Below, in pieces: positions 52,125 through 61,155 of a stretch of DNA of 64,000 nucleotides. Position 1 is the stretch's first letter, and each line of letters starts with the position of its first letter. The translations under genes were made by a program, and so were the position numbers. Source of the DNA: Micromonospora sp. NBC_01796 (GTDB taxonomy: Bacteria; Actinomycetota; Actinomycetes; Mycobacteriales; Micromonosporaceae); assembly GCF_035917455.1 (NCBI RefSeq), contig NZ_CP109078.1:8044001-8108000 (forward strand), given 5' to 3'. Under the pieces are notes generated by a model that was not told the origin of the DNA, did not search any database, and saw only the letters and a list, made by a program, of their open reading frames with translations.

Positions 52125-54940
52125 GCCGTCTCCCGCAGGGTCACCAGTTCGGCCAGTTCGTCGTCGGTCAACTCGGTCAGCGCCGCCGCGCCACCGGCCA
52201 GGACCGCGTCGGCCAGCCCGCGCTTGTCGGCGATGGTCCGGGCGATCAGGTCCTCCACCGTGCCCTCGGCGATCAGCCGGTGCACCTGCACCGGCCGGGT
52301 CTGCCCGATCCGGTACGCCCGGTCGGTGGCCTGGTCCTCGACCGCCGGGTTCCACCAGCGGTCGTAGTGGATCACGTGGTCGGCGCGGGTCAGGTTGAGC
52401 CCTGTCCCGGCGGCCTTCAGCGAGAGCAGGAACACCGGGACCTCGCCGGCCTGGAACCGCTCCACCAACTCCTCGCGCCGGTGGACCGGGGTGCCGCCGT
52501 GCAACAGCCGGGTGGTGATCCCGCGCCCGGTGAGGTGCCGTTCGAGCAGCCGGGCCATGGCCACGTACTGGGTGAAGACCAGGGCCGCTCCCCCACCGGC
52601 GAGGATCGTGTCGAGCAGCTCGTCGAGCAGTTCCAGCTTGCCGGACCTGCCGCGCAGCCGGGGCTCCTCCTCGGCCAGGTACTGCGCCGGATGGTTGCAG
52701 ATCTGCTTCAACGCGGTCAGCAGCGCCAGCACCAGACCCCGACGGGCCATCCCGGTGCTGAGCCGGATCTGCTCCAGGGTCTCCCGGACCACCGCCTCGT
52801 AGAGCCCCGCCTGCTCCGGTGTCAGGGTCACCGGCCGGTCGGTCTCGGTCTTTGCCGGCAGCTCCGGGGCGATCCCCGGATCCGTCTTGCGCCGGCGGAG
52901 CAGGAACGGGCCGACCAGCCGGGCGAGCCGGTCGAGGTCGGCCGCGCCGTCCGGGCGCACCCATCGCTCCCGGAACGCGGGCAGCGGGCCGAGCAGCCCC
53001 GGCGTGGTCCAGTCGAGGATCGCCCACAGCTCGGTCAGGTTGTTCTCCACCGGTGTGCCGCTCAGCGCCACCCTGGCCCCGGTGTTGATGGTCCGCAACG
53101 CCTTGGCGGTGTCCGACGCCGGGTTCTTGACGTGCTGGGCCTCGTCGGCGACGACCATCCCCCAGCGCTGACCGGCCAGCCGGGCGGCGTCCAGCCGCAT
53201 GGTGCCGTACGTGGTGAGGGTGAACCCGTCGGCCGGGTCCAGATCCCGACCGGTCCCGTGGAACCGGCGTACGGGCACACCGGGGGCGAACCGGCGGATC
53301 TCCCGTTCCCAGTTGCCGAGCAGCGAGGCCGGGCAGACGACCAGGGTCGGCCCGGCGGTCTCCGGATCCCGGCTGCGGTGCAGGTGCAGGGCGATCAGCG
53401 TGATGGTCTTGCCGAGTCCCATGTCGTCGGCGAGGCAGGCGCCCAGGCCGAGCGAGGTCATCCGGGTCAGCCAGCGCAGACCGCGAAGCTGGTAGTCGCG
53501 CAGGGTCGCGGCCAGTCCGGCGGGTGCGGGCAGCGGCTCGGAGCCGCCGTCGGCGTCGACGATGCGCCGCCGCAGGTCCTCCAGCCAGCCGGTCGACCCG
53601 ACCCGCACCGACCGCCCGTCGATCTCGACCGTGCCGGTCAGCGCGGCGCCGAGGGCGGCGACCGGGCTCAGCGCCGGCAGAACCCGTTGCCGGGCCCGGC
53701 GTACGGTCTCCGGGTCGACCAGGACCCACCGACCGCGCAGCCGGGCGATCGGCCGGTGCGCCTCGGCGAGTTGGTCCATCTCCGCCGCGCTCAGCGGGGT
53801 CCCGCCGAGGGCCACCTGCCAGTTGAACTCCAGCAGCCGGCCGTCGCCGAACAGCCCGCCGCTGCCGGCCGGCAGGTCCCGGCCGCCACCGAGCAGCGCG
53901 GTGGTGCTCAACTCGGCGGCCAGTTCGCGGGGCCAGTGCACCGCCACCCCGGCCGCCGCCAGCCGAGCGGCGCCGCCGCCGAGCAGGTCGGTGACCTCGT
54001 CGTCGTCGAGTACGAGGGTGTCCGGCACCGCGTCGTCGAGCAGGCGCCCCAGCGGCGGGAACACCCGCCCGGCGCGGCGTACGGCCAGGCTGGTGTCGGT
54101 ACGGGCACTGTCCGACCGGCCCGCCCACGATCCCGCCCCGCCCGTCGGCGTCCAGAGCGCACGGGCGTCGACCAGCGAGCCGGGGTCGCCCCGGTCGGCG
54201 ACCTGGAGCACCGCCCGCAGCGGCTGGGTGCCGACGTCGTCCGGATCGGCCTCGATCCGCAGCGACAGCCGGATCCCGGTGTCCACCGCGGCGATCTCCC
54301 CGGCCCAGTCGCGCAGTTCCGCGGCGGGTTGTGGTGCGTCGGCGGCGTAGGCACCGGTGGCGTCGGGGCGCCGGGGCAGGGTGTCGGCGACCGCGTCGAG
54401 GAACCGGCGTACCAGCGTCACGGCGTCGGGGAGCCGGGGCGGGTCCTGCTCGGGCAGTGGTATCGCCCGCGCGGTGGCCGGCATCGCGGCCCCGAGTGCG
54501 GCGACCCGCTCCAGGTCGGACTCGTCGAACGGGCCGATCCGCCAGGCGTCGAACCCGTCCGGGGAGATCCCCGGCAGCAGCCGCCCCCGGCCGACCAGGT
54601 GCAGGGCCTCGTCGGCGGCGGCACCCCAGAACACCGCCGCCGGGTGCGCCGTACCGTCGTCGCGGCGGGCCCGTACGAGCAGCGGCAGGGCGTCGCGTAC
54701 GGGCAGCCGGCGGGCCTCGACCGTACGGGTGGTGACCGCCGTCGGGTCGGCCGGATCCGGGGTGAGCACGGTGAGCTTGCCCGGCTCGCCCACCGGCTCC
54801 GGTGCACCCTCGGCGGTCCAGAAGGCCACCGTCCCGGCGCGGGGCGGGTCGGCCGGTTCGAACAGGACGGCGCACCGGGTCAGCTCGACCCGGGGCCCCT
54901 CCCCGGTGGGATCGCCCGCCGCGACCAGCCCGCCGGTCAC
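52121..54940 (-). CDS. SNF2-family DEAD/H ATPase
   Basis: 939 residues. An N-terminal region of about 470 residues (SNF2-associated domain) precedes the helicase core: motif I DDMGLGKT (505-512), motif II DEAQ (599-602), ALSGTPVENNL (motif III), and motif VI-like ATDRAYRIGQTRPV near residue 875. These ATPases track on double-stranded DNA and remodel bound proteins, possibly RNA polymerase. GTG 54940 overlaps the ABC permease stop (GTGA), tying it to drug-export genes. Confidence 0.92.
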   Translation of the reverse strand: MTGGLVAAGDPTGEGPRVELTRCAVLFEPADPPRAGTVAFWTAEGAPEPVGEPGKLTVLTPDPADPTAVTTRTVEARRLPVRDALPLLVRARRDDGTAHPAAVFWGAAADEALHLVGRGRLLPGISPDGFDAWRIGPFDESDLERVAALGAAMPATARAIPLPEQDPPRLPDAVTLVRRFLDAVADTLPRRPDATGAYAADAPQPAAELRDWAGEIAAVDTGIRLSLRIEADPDDVGTQPLRAVLQVADRGDPGSLVDARALWTPTGGAGSWAGRSDSARTDTSLAVRRAGRVFPPLGRLLDDAVPDTLVLDDDEVTDLLGGGAARLAAAGVAVHWPRELAAELSTTALLGGGRDLPAGSGGLFGDGRLLEFNWQVALGGTPLSAAEMDQLAEAHRPIARLRGRWVLVDPETVRRARQRVLPALSPVAALGAALTGTVEIDGRSVRVGSTGWLEDLRRRIVDADGGSEPLPAPAGLAATLRDYQLRGLRWLTRMTSLGLGACLADDMGLGKTITLIALHLHRSRDPETAGPTLVVCPASLLGNWEREIRRFAPGVPVRRFHGTGRDLDPADGFTLTTYGTMRLDAARLAGQRWGMVVADEAQHVKNPASDTAKALRTINTGARVALSGTPVENNLTELWAILDWTTPGLLGPLPAFRERWVRPDGAADLDRLARLVGPFLLRRRKTDPGIAPELPAKTETDRPVTLTPEQAGLYEAVVRETLEQIRLSTGMARRGLVLALLTALKQICNHPAQYLAEEEPRLRGRSGKLELLDELLDTILAGGGAALVFTQYVAMARLLERHLTGRGITTRLLHGGTPVHRREELVERFQAGEVPVFLLSLKAAGTGLNLTRADHVIHYDRWWNPAVEDQATDRAYRIGQTRPVQVHRLIAEGTVEDLIARTIADKRGLADAVLAGGAAALTELTDDELAELVTLRETA

Positions 54941-55764
54941 GCGCCCAGCCTGCGGTAACGGCGTACGGCGAGGGGGAAGAAGACCACGATCAGCAGGGTA
55001 GGCCAGAGCACCGCCATCAGCAGGGCGTGCTGGGCGATCCAGGAGTCACCACCCCACCCGGGGTTGCCGAACAGCTCCCGGGTCGCGGCGACGGTCGAGG
55101 AGAGCGGGTTCCACTCGGCGATCGCACCGAGCCAGCCCGGCATGGTCTGCGGCGCGGCGAAGGTGTTGGACAGGAAGCCCAGTGGCCACACCAGGATCTG
55201 TACGGCAACCAGCGCCTCCGGGCCCTTGGCCAGCAGGCCGAGCCAGATGCCGACCCAGAGCAGCGCGAAGCGCAGCAGCAGGAGCAGTCCGATGGCGGCG
55301 GCGGCGCGTACCGGGCCCTGGTGCCAGGACCAGCCGACGGCGAGCCCGCAGCCGATCATCAGGGCCAGGCCGACGACCGAGTTGAGCAGGTCGGCGGTGC
55401 CGCGACCGACCACCACCGCCGACGGTGCCATCGGCATCGACCGGAACCGGTCGGTGACGCCCCTGGCGGCGTCGGTGGCGACCGCGGCGAACGTCGTCTC
55501 CAGCCCGAAGACCATGGTCAGGGCGAACATTCCGGGCAGCAGGAACTCCCGGTAGTCGCCGCCGCCCGGCACGGTCATGCCGCCACCGAGCAGGTAGCCG
55601 AACATGAGCACGGTCAGCACCGGGAAGAGCAACGCGATGACGATCTGCCATGGCTGCCGGGCCCAGTGGGAGAGGTCCCGGTGGGTGATCGTCCAGCCGT
55701 CGGCGACGGCCCAGCGCAGCCGGCCGAGCACCGACCGGGCCGGGGGCGGGGCGAGGGTCGTCAC
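54937..55764 (-). CDS. ABC-2 type drug-efflux permease (DrrB-like)
   Basis: 275 residues, six helices. Typical text is FGYLLGGGMTVPGGGDYREFLLPGMFALTMVFG, RFRSMPMAPSAVVVGR and GFLSNTFAAPQTMPGWL. GTG 55764 overlaps the ATPase stop (GTGA). With the ATPase it forms a DrrAB-like exporter of hydrophobic drugs such as anthracyclines. Confidence 0.92.
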   Translation of the reverse strand: MTTLAPPPARSVLGRLRWAVADGWTITHRDLSHWARQPWQIVIALLFPVLTVLMFGYLLGGGMTVPGGGDYREFLLPGMFALTMVFGLETTFAAVATDAARGVTDRFRSMPMAPSAVVVGRGTADLLNSVVGLALMIGCGLAVGWSWHQGPVRAAAAIGLLLLLRFALLWVGIWLGLLAKGPEALVAVQILVWPLGFLSNTFAAPQTMPGWLGAIAEWNPLSSTVAATRELFGNPGWGGDSWIAQHALLMAVLWPTLLIVVFFPLAVRRYRRLGA

Positions 55765-56759
55765 GCGGTCACCTTCTTTTCGTCGGAGGCGGCGGTGCCA
55801 CTGTCGGCGGTGGTGGCCGGGCGCCCGGTCAGGTGCAGGAAAACCTCGTCGAGGGTGGGGCGGCGCAGCGCGATGTCCTCGGCGTCGACCCCGGCGGCGT
55901 CGAGTCCCCGGACGACGGCGGTGAGCGCGGGGACCCGGTCGGCGACGGGTGCGCTGATCCGCCGGGTGTCCGGGTCGACCTTGGGCTCGGCGCCGGTGAT
56001 CCCGGCGATCACCGAGGCGGCCACGGGCAGTTGGGCGCCGTCGGTGACCACCACGTCGATCCGGTCCCCGCCGAGCCGCGACTTGAGCTGGTCGGTGCTG
56101 CCCTCGGCGATGCTCCGGCCGTGGTCGACCACCGAGATCCGGTCGGCGAGCTGGTCGGCCTCGTCCAGGTACTGGGTGGTGAGCAGGACCGTGGTGCCGC
56201 CCGCGACCAGGCTCCGGACGGCGTCCCAGACCTCGGCCCGGCTGCGCGGGTCGAGCCCGGTGGTCGGTTCGTCGAGGAAGAGCACCGGTGGGGCGAGGAT
56301 CAGGCTCGCGGCGAGGTCGAGCCGCCGGCGCATGCCGCCGGAGTAGCGGCCGACGGGTTTGTCGCCGGTGTCGGCGAGACCGAACCGGGCGAGCAGTTCG
56401 TCGGCCCGGCGCCGGGCGGTGGCGGCGGGCAGGTGGTAGAGCCGGCCGAACATGACCAGGTTCTGCCGGCCGCCGAGGATCTCGTCCACCGCGGCGTGCT
56501 GGCCGACCAACCCGATCTGGGTGCGTACCGCGACCGGGTCGCGTACGACGTCGTAGCCGGCGACCAGGGCCCGGCCGGCGTCGGGTCGCAGCAGTGTGGT
56601 GAGGATGCGTACGGCGGTGGTCTTGCCGGCGCCGTTCGGCCCGAGCAGGCCGTGCACCGTGCCGGGTTGTACGGAGAGGTCGAATCCGTCGAGTGCGGGG
56701 CGCCCACCGTAGCGCTTGACCAGACCCTCGACCTGTACGGCTGCCGCTGCCACTGCCAT
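55761..56759 (-). CDS. Daunorubicin-resistance-type ABC ATPase (DrrA-like)
   Basis: 332 residues. Walker A GPNGAGKT, signature YSGGMRRRLDLAASLI, Walker B VLFLDEPTTGLD and the DrrA-specific C-terminal domain (ALRRPTLDEVFLHLTGR) are intact. It is the first gene of the minus-strand chain and is divergent from a TetR gene across a double operator. Confidence 0.93.
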   Translation of the reverse strand: MAVAAAAVQVEGLVKRYGGRPALDGFDLSVQPGTVHGLLGPNGAGKTTAVRILTTLLRPDAGRALVAGYDVVRDPVAVRTQIGLVGQHAAVDEILGGRQNLVMFGRLYHLPAATARRRADELLARFGLADTGDKPVGRYSGGMRRRLDLAASLILAPPVLFLDEPTTGLDPRSRAEVWDAVRSLVAGGTTVLLTTQYLDEADQLADRISVVDHGRSIAEGSTDQLKSRLGGDRIDVVVTDGAQLPVAASVIAGITGAEPKVDPDTRRISAPVADRVPALTAVVRGLDAAGVDAEDIALRRPTLDEVFLHLTGRPATTADSGTAASDEKKVTA

Positions 56760-56775
56760 CCGGACCCCTTAAGAT

Positions 56776-56809
56776 CGTACGGTGTACGGAGCAGACCGTA
56801 CACCGTACG
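56776..56809. promoter_or_regulatory. Double TetR operator between drrA-like and tetR genes
   Basis: CGTACGGTGTACGG (56776-56789) and its exact inverse (56796-56809) are separated by 6 bases. Each arm is itself a palindrome, CGTAC-N3-GTACG. The site lies in the 95-base divergent gap. Confidence 0.75.
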
Positions 56810-56854
56810 GTTGGCGAGTGCCAACCCGAATCGCGAGCGTCCCCGGGAGCGGCC

Positions 56855-57640
56855 ATGACCACCGAGTACACCGGCAGCGGAGACCCGGCCCGGAGCATGG
56901 CCCTGCTCTGGCGCGGACCGGAGAAGCCGGCGCCCCGCTCCGGGCTGACCGTCGACCGGATCGTCGACACGGCGATCGAACTGGCCGACGCCGAGGGCCT
57001 CGCCGCCCTGTCCATGCGCAAGCTCGCCGAACGGCTCGGCGTCGGGGTGATGTCGCTCTACACGTACGTGCCGAGCAAGGCCGAACTGGTCGACGTCATG
57101 CTCGACGCGGTGCTGGGGCGGATGGACCGGCCGGACGAGGGTGACCTGGACTGGCGGACCCGGCTCGAACACATCGCCAGGGAGAACCTGACCACCTACC
57201 AGCGACATCCGTGGATGCTCGAGGTCGCCGTCCAGCGACCCCCGATGGGCCCGCACCTGATCGCCAAGTACGACTACGAGCTGCGGGCGCTGTCCGGCAT
57301 CGGGCTGACCGAGGTGGAGATGGACTCGGTGCTCACCCTGCTGCTCGGGTACGTCGCCGGGGCGGCCCGGGGCACGGTGGATGCGGTCCAGGTCGAACGC
57401 CGGACGGGGATGACCGACGAACAGTGGTGGGCCGCCCAGGCCCCGCTGCTGGAGCAGGTCCTCGACCCGGACAGCTACCCGGTCGCGAGCGCGGTCGGCA
57501 GCGCGGCGGGCGAGGCGAACCAGGGCGCGTACGACCCGAACGGGGCCTTCGAGTTCGGCCTGGAGCGGGTGCTCGACGGGATCGAGGTCTTCGTCCGACG
57601 TACGGACCACTCCGCCGACCGAGGCCAGCCGGCGGAGTGA
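56855..57640 (+). CDS. TetR family regulator with TetR_C_1-type domain
   Basis: 261 residues. The helix-turn-helix is IVDTAIELADAEGLAALSMRKLAERLGVGVMSLYTYVPSKAELVDVM, followed by a long C-terminal ligand domain of the TetR_C_1 type. This class commonly represses drug pumps. ATG 56855 has GGGAG 5 bases upstream. Its probable targets are the divergent DrrAB-SNF2-SWIM chain and itself. Confidence 0.9.
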   Translation: MTTEYTGSGDPARSMALLWRGPEKPAPRSGLTVDRIVDTAIELADAEGLAALSMRKLAERLGVGVMSLYTYVPSKAELVDVMLDAVLGRMDRPDEGDLDWRTRLEHIARENLTTYQRHPWMLEVAVQRPPMGPHLIAKYDYELRALSGIGLTEVEMDSVLTLLLGYVAGAARGTVDAVQVERRTGMTDEQWWAAQAPLLEQVLDPDSYPVASAVGSAAGEANQGAYDPNGAFEFGLERVLDGIEVFVRRTDHSADRGQPAE

Positions 57641-57659
57641 GGTCCGGGAACAGGTGGTC

Positions 57660-58361
57660 CTACCAGGGCAGGTCTCCGTGGCGATCGGAGAAGGTCCCGG
57701 TGGGTCCGTCCGGGCCGATGGTCGCCAGCCGCACGATCGCGTCGGTGCCCTCCTCGACCGTCTGGAGTCCGTGCCCGGTCATCCCGTGCAGGTCGGTGGT
57801 GCTGAAGCCGGGTTCGACGGCGTTGATCCGGATGTCCGGCAGGCCCTTGGCGTACTGCACGGTCAGCATGTTCACCGCCGCCTTGGCCGAGGCGTAGATG
57901 GGGAGCGCGTACGCGTGCTCGCCCCGTTCGGGGTCGTGCACCATGCCGAACGAGCCGAGCCCGCTGCTGACGTTGACGATCACCGGTCTGTCGGAGGCGT
58001 GCAGCAGCGGTAGGAACGCGTGCGTGACGCGTACGAGGCCGATGACGTTGACCTCGAAGACCCGCTCCGTCCGGGCTGCGGTGGCGTCGTCGGGCTTCAC
58101 CATGCCTTCGAAGACCCCGGCGTTGTTCACCAGGACGTCGAGCCGGCTCTCCCGGCGGCTCAGCTCCGCCGCCGCGACGGTGACGGAGGCGGCGTCGGTG
58201 ACGTCGAGTTGGAGGAACCGTGCGCCGAGTTCGTCCGCCGCCATCCGGCCGCGCAGCGGGTCGCGGGAGCCGATGTAGACGGTGTGTCCGAGGGCGACGA
58301 GGCGGCGGGCGGTCTCCCGACCGAGGCCCTTGTTACCGCCGGTAACGAGCGTGATGGTCAT
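57660..58361 (-). CDS. Short-chain dehydrogenase/reductase
   Basis: 233 residues of the classical SDR family: TGGNKGLGRETARRL (cofactor), NNAGVFEG, catalytic serine in VNVSSGLGSFG, and YASAK (Tyr-x3-Lys). ATG 58361 gives the usual start. It probably shares a transcript with the aldo/keto reductase 75 bases upstream. The substrate is unknown. Confidence 0.9.
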   Translation of the reverse strand: MTITLVTGGNKGLGRETARRLVALGHTVYIGSRDPLRGRMAADELGARFLQLDVTDAASVTVAAAELSRRESRLDVLVNNAGVFEGMVKPDDATAARTERVFEVNVIGLVRVTHAFLPLLHASDRPVIVNVSSGLGSFGMVHDPERGEHAYALPIYASAKAAVNMLTVQYAKGLPDIRINAVEPGFSTTDLHGMTGHGLQTVEEGTDAIVRLATIGPDGPTGTFSDRHGDLPW

Positions 58362-58436
58362 GGATCGTCTTCCTTCACGAGGTGGTGCCCGGCGCCGTCG
58401 GTGGGTCCACCGCGCCGGTGAGGGGTGCCGGTGCGG

Positions 58437-59303
58437 CTACCGGCCGATGGTGTCGAGTTCCGCGACCGCGTCGGCCGACAGCTCCAGGTCGGCCGCGGCG
58501 ATGTTCTCCCGCAGGTGGGCCAGGGACGAGGTGCCGGGAATGAGGACCATCGCGGGTGACCGCTGGAGCAGCCACGCGAGCGCGACCTGCTGCTCGGAGG
58601 CTCCCAGCCGGGCGGCGACGTCGACGAGCGTGTCGTGCTGCAACGGGGTGAAGCCGCCGAGCGGGAAGAACGAGGCGAAGGCGATGTTCTCGGCGGCGCA
58701 CCGGTCGAGCAGGTCGTCATCCTGGCGCCTGGCCACGTTGTAGAGGTTCTGCACGGTGACCACCGGCGCGATCGCCTGCGCCTCGGTGAGCTGGCCCGGG
58801 GTGACGCCGCTGAGCCCGAGGTGACGGATCAACCCTTCCTGGCGCAGCTCGGCCAGGGCGCCGAACTGCTCGGCGAGGGGTTCGTCGGCGGTGTCCTCGG
58901 CCGTGCCCACCCGCAGGTTGACCACGTCGAGGACGTCCAGGCCGAGGTGCTGGAGGTTCTCCCGTACCTGGGCCTTGAGGTCCTCGGGGTCCAGCGACGG
59001 GATCCAGGAGCCGTCCGCACCCCGGCGGGAACCGACCTTGGTGACGATCCGCAGGTCGGCCGGGTACGGGTGGAGGGCTTCCCGGATGATTTCGTTGACG
59101 ACCACCGGACCGTAGAAGTCGGCGGTGTCGATGTGGGTGACCCCGAGTTCCACCGCCTCGCGCAGTACGGCGATCGCCTGGTCGCGGTCCTTCGGGGGGC
59201 CGAAGACGTGGGGTCCGGCCAGTTGCATGGCCCCGTAACCCATCCGGCTGACGGTGAAGCCGTCGATGCCGGTGAAGACGCCTCCGGTAGCAGTGCGGGT
59301 CAT
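58437..59303 (-). CDS. Aldo/keto reductase
   Basis: 288 residues, TIM-barrel AKR fold: MGYGAMQLAGPHVFG, HIDTADFYGP (catalytic Asp and Tyr), IVTKVGSRRG (Lys), and VVTVQNLYNVARR. The position of the catalytic histidine reads VVNLRVGT, as in a subset of actinobacterial members. GAAAGAGG precedes ATG 59303. It reduces an unknown carbonyl with NADPH. Confidence 0.9.
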   Translation of the reverse strand: MTRTATGGVFTGIDGFTVSRMGYGAMQLAGPHVFGPPKDRDQAIAVLREAVELGVTHIDTADFYGPVVVNEIIREALHPYPADLRIVTKVGSRRGADGSWIPSLDPEDLKAQVRENLQHLGLDVLDVVNLRVGTAEDTADEPLAEQFGALAELRQEGLIRHLGLSGVTPGQLTEAQAIAPVVTVQNLYNVARRQDDDLLDRCAAENIAFASFFPLGGFTPLQHDTLVDVAARLGASEQQVALAWLLQRSPAMVLIPGTSSLAHLRENIAAADLELSADAVAELDTIGR

Positions 59304-59340
59304 GTCGCCTCTTTCACGTCGAAAAGTACATTCAGGCTAT

Positions 59341-59384
59341 CGACCCCAATAGCGGCCAGCTCGGTGTCCGCGCTACTGGGGTCG
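59341..59384. promoter_or_regulatory. Long hairpin upstream of the aldo/keto reductase
   Basis: Arms 59341-59354 and 59371-59384 match at 13 of 14 positions (CGACCCCA...TGGGGTCG) across 16 bases. It is placed between the M16 stop and the reductase start, so it could terminate the M16 transcript or act as an operator. Confidence 0.5.
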
Positions 59385-59472
59385 GCCCGTGTGCTCTTCG
59401 ACTGTGCGCCCTCGCGGACGCGGGTGACTGAGTCCCGGTTTTCCTGGGAGTGGCAGGGCCACCCAAACCCGT

Positions 59473-61155
59473 CTAGTCCTGCCGTCCCTGCCACTTCGCG
59501 AGGAAGATGCGACCGAGGTAGCCGGTGATGATCCAGGCGCCGATCGCCGGGAGCAGCCGGAACTCCATCGCCCCGACGATCATCGCGATCGTGACCCCCA
59601 GCGCCACCGCCCCGACCACCAGGGTGACCAGGCCGAGGGCACCGGCCTGGAGCCGGTTGGCGGTGACCCGCCCGCCGGACGCCGCCGCGCCGGTTGAGGG
59701 CGCCGCCGTTCCCGGTCGGGGGATCTGCTCCGCGTCACGGGCGGGCAGGTCGACCCGCAGCTCTGCCGGCACCCGCTCGTCGATGTTCAGCGCCTCCGCG
59801 CCCCGGTACAGGGTGGGCTCGATCCGGACCGCGATCGCGTCGGTGCCGATGAGCTGACGCCCGCCGTCCGGCCAGGCCAGCAGGATCGCGCACTCGTCGA
59901 ACCGTACGGTGTCCGGCTCGCCCTCCTTCGGTACCAGGCTGACCCCCGACTCCCCCACCACGAGCCGCGACGACACGTTGCCCAACCCCTGGTACGTCGT
60001 GCCGCGTACCGCCTCCTCGGAGCCGGTCGGCGCGGCGGTGAAGCCGGCCCAGTCGGCGGTACGCCCGTGCGGTGTCATCAGCAGCGCCGAGCCGAGCGCG
60101 ACCCCGGTCACCTCGTGCACCTGCTCGACCGTCACCGCCTTCAGCTCCCGCACCAACTCGTCGCCGGAATGCAACGGGTGGCCGGTGAGCAGGTTGAACG
60201 CGGCTCCGGGCAGACGTGCGGCGTCGGCCTCGCCGGTGGCGAGCGACTCGGTGGACTTGCCGACCACGGCGGTCACGTCCGCCTCGTCGATCCGCCCCAC
60301 CCGCAGCTTCGCCAGGACGTCCACGAACCCGCCGAGCACCGCGTCCTGCTTCTCCGGCAGCGCGTCGGCGATCGCGGTGATGACGGCGAACCCGTCGCCG
60401 CGCGGGTCGTAGTTCGCCGCCGCCGTGTAGGACAGCCCGCTGCGCTGGCGCAGGCTGCGGAACAGTTCCCGTTCGAGTACGCCGGTGAACACGGTGGCGG
60501 CGGCGGTCCTCGGCACCACCGCGTCCCACGCGGTCGCCCGCGACGAACCGTGGAAGAAGGCCGGGGTGACCGGCAACGCCGAGGACGCCACCGGTACGGT
60601 CTGCCGCTGTCCCGACGGCAGGTCGAGCGTCAGGCCCGGCGGCACGTCGTCGCCGGCGATCCAGAGCACCGCGTTCTCCCGGGTGAAGTACCGGGCCACC
60701 CAGTCCCGCAGGTCGTCGGCGGTCAGCCCGGACAGCCCCCACTCGGGATAGCTGAGCAGGCCGTAGTCGCGGGCGCCGTGCCGCCACAGCGACATCTGGT
60801 CGGTCGCCGAACCGTTCCGGCTGCTCCACTCCGTACGCAGGATGGTCTTCTCGGTCTCCAGCCGGTCGGTGGCGAGGTCCCGCAGGGACCGGCAGACCCC
60901 GACCAGGAAGGCGGTGATGTCGGCGGCCGACCCCTGCATGTGGAAGTACGTGATGACGCTGCCGGTGGCCCCGTTGTAGTGGTAGTCCGCGGTGCCGACC
61001 GGGAAGAGCACCAGGTGTTCCAGCAGGTGGGTGATGCCCCGACGGGCGAGCGTCTCGTCGGCCTGCCCGACCCGGAACATCAGCCCCGCGTGCATCGGAC
61101 CGGTGGTTCCGGCGAGCAGGGTCGGTACGCCGTCGACCTCGGTCTGGCGGATCAT
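59473..61155 (-). CDS. M16 peptidase with C-terminal membrane anchor
   Basis: 560 residues. The inverted zinc motif HLLEH (H43-H47) and the downstream glutamate cluster LETEKTILRTEW are present, so it should be active. A second M16-like half (about 190-400) follows. The end carries two transmembrane helices (GALGLVTLVVGAVALGVTIAMIVG and LLPAIGAWIITGYLGRIF). ATG 61155 overlaps the stop of the upstream gene (ATGA), so the two act together. It is probably a membrane-bound peptidase facing the cytoplasm. Confidence 0.85.
   Translation of the reverse strand: MIRQTEVDGVPTLLAGTTGPMHAGLMFRVGQADETLARRGITHLLEHLVLFPVGTADYHYNGATGSVITYFHMQGSAADITAFLVGVCRSLRDLATDRLETEKTILRTEWSSRNGSATDQMSLWRHGARDYGLLSYPEWGLSGLTADDLRDWVARYFTRENAVLWIAGDDVPPGLTLDLPSGQRQTVPVASSALPVTPAFFHGSSRATAWDAVVPRTAAATVFTGVLERELFRSLRQRSGLSYTAAANYDPRGDGFAVITAIADALPEKQDAVLGGFVDVLAKLRVGRIDEADVTAVVGKSTESLATGEADAARLPGAAFNLLTGHPLHSGDELVRELKAVTVEQVHEVTGVALGSALLMTPHGRTADWAGFTAAPTGSEEAVRGTTYQGLGNVSSRLVVGESGVSLVPKEGEPDTVRFDECAILLAWPDGGRQLIGTDAIAVRIEPTLYRGAEALNIDERVPAELRVDLPARDAEQIPRPGTAAPSTGAAASGGRVTANRLQAGALGLVTLVVGAVALGVTIAMIVGAMEFRLLPAIGAWIITGYLGRIFLAKWQGRQD

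Noticed and set aside
52280-54958. 892-codon plus-strand frame and a 1192-codon minus-strand frame over the SNF2/SWIM genes
   Set aside because: Both are other-frame shadows of the SNF2, SWIM and permease genes and read as Arg/Pro/Gly-rich text.
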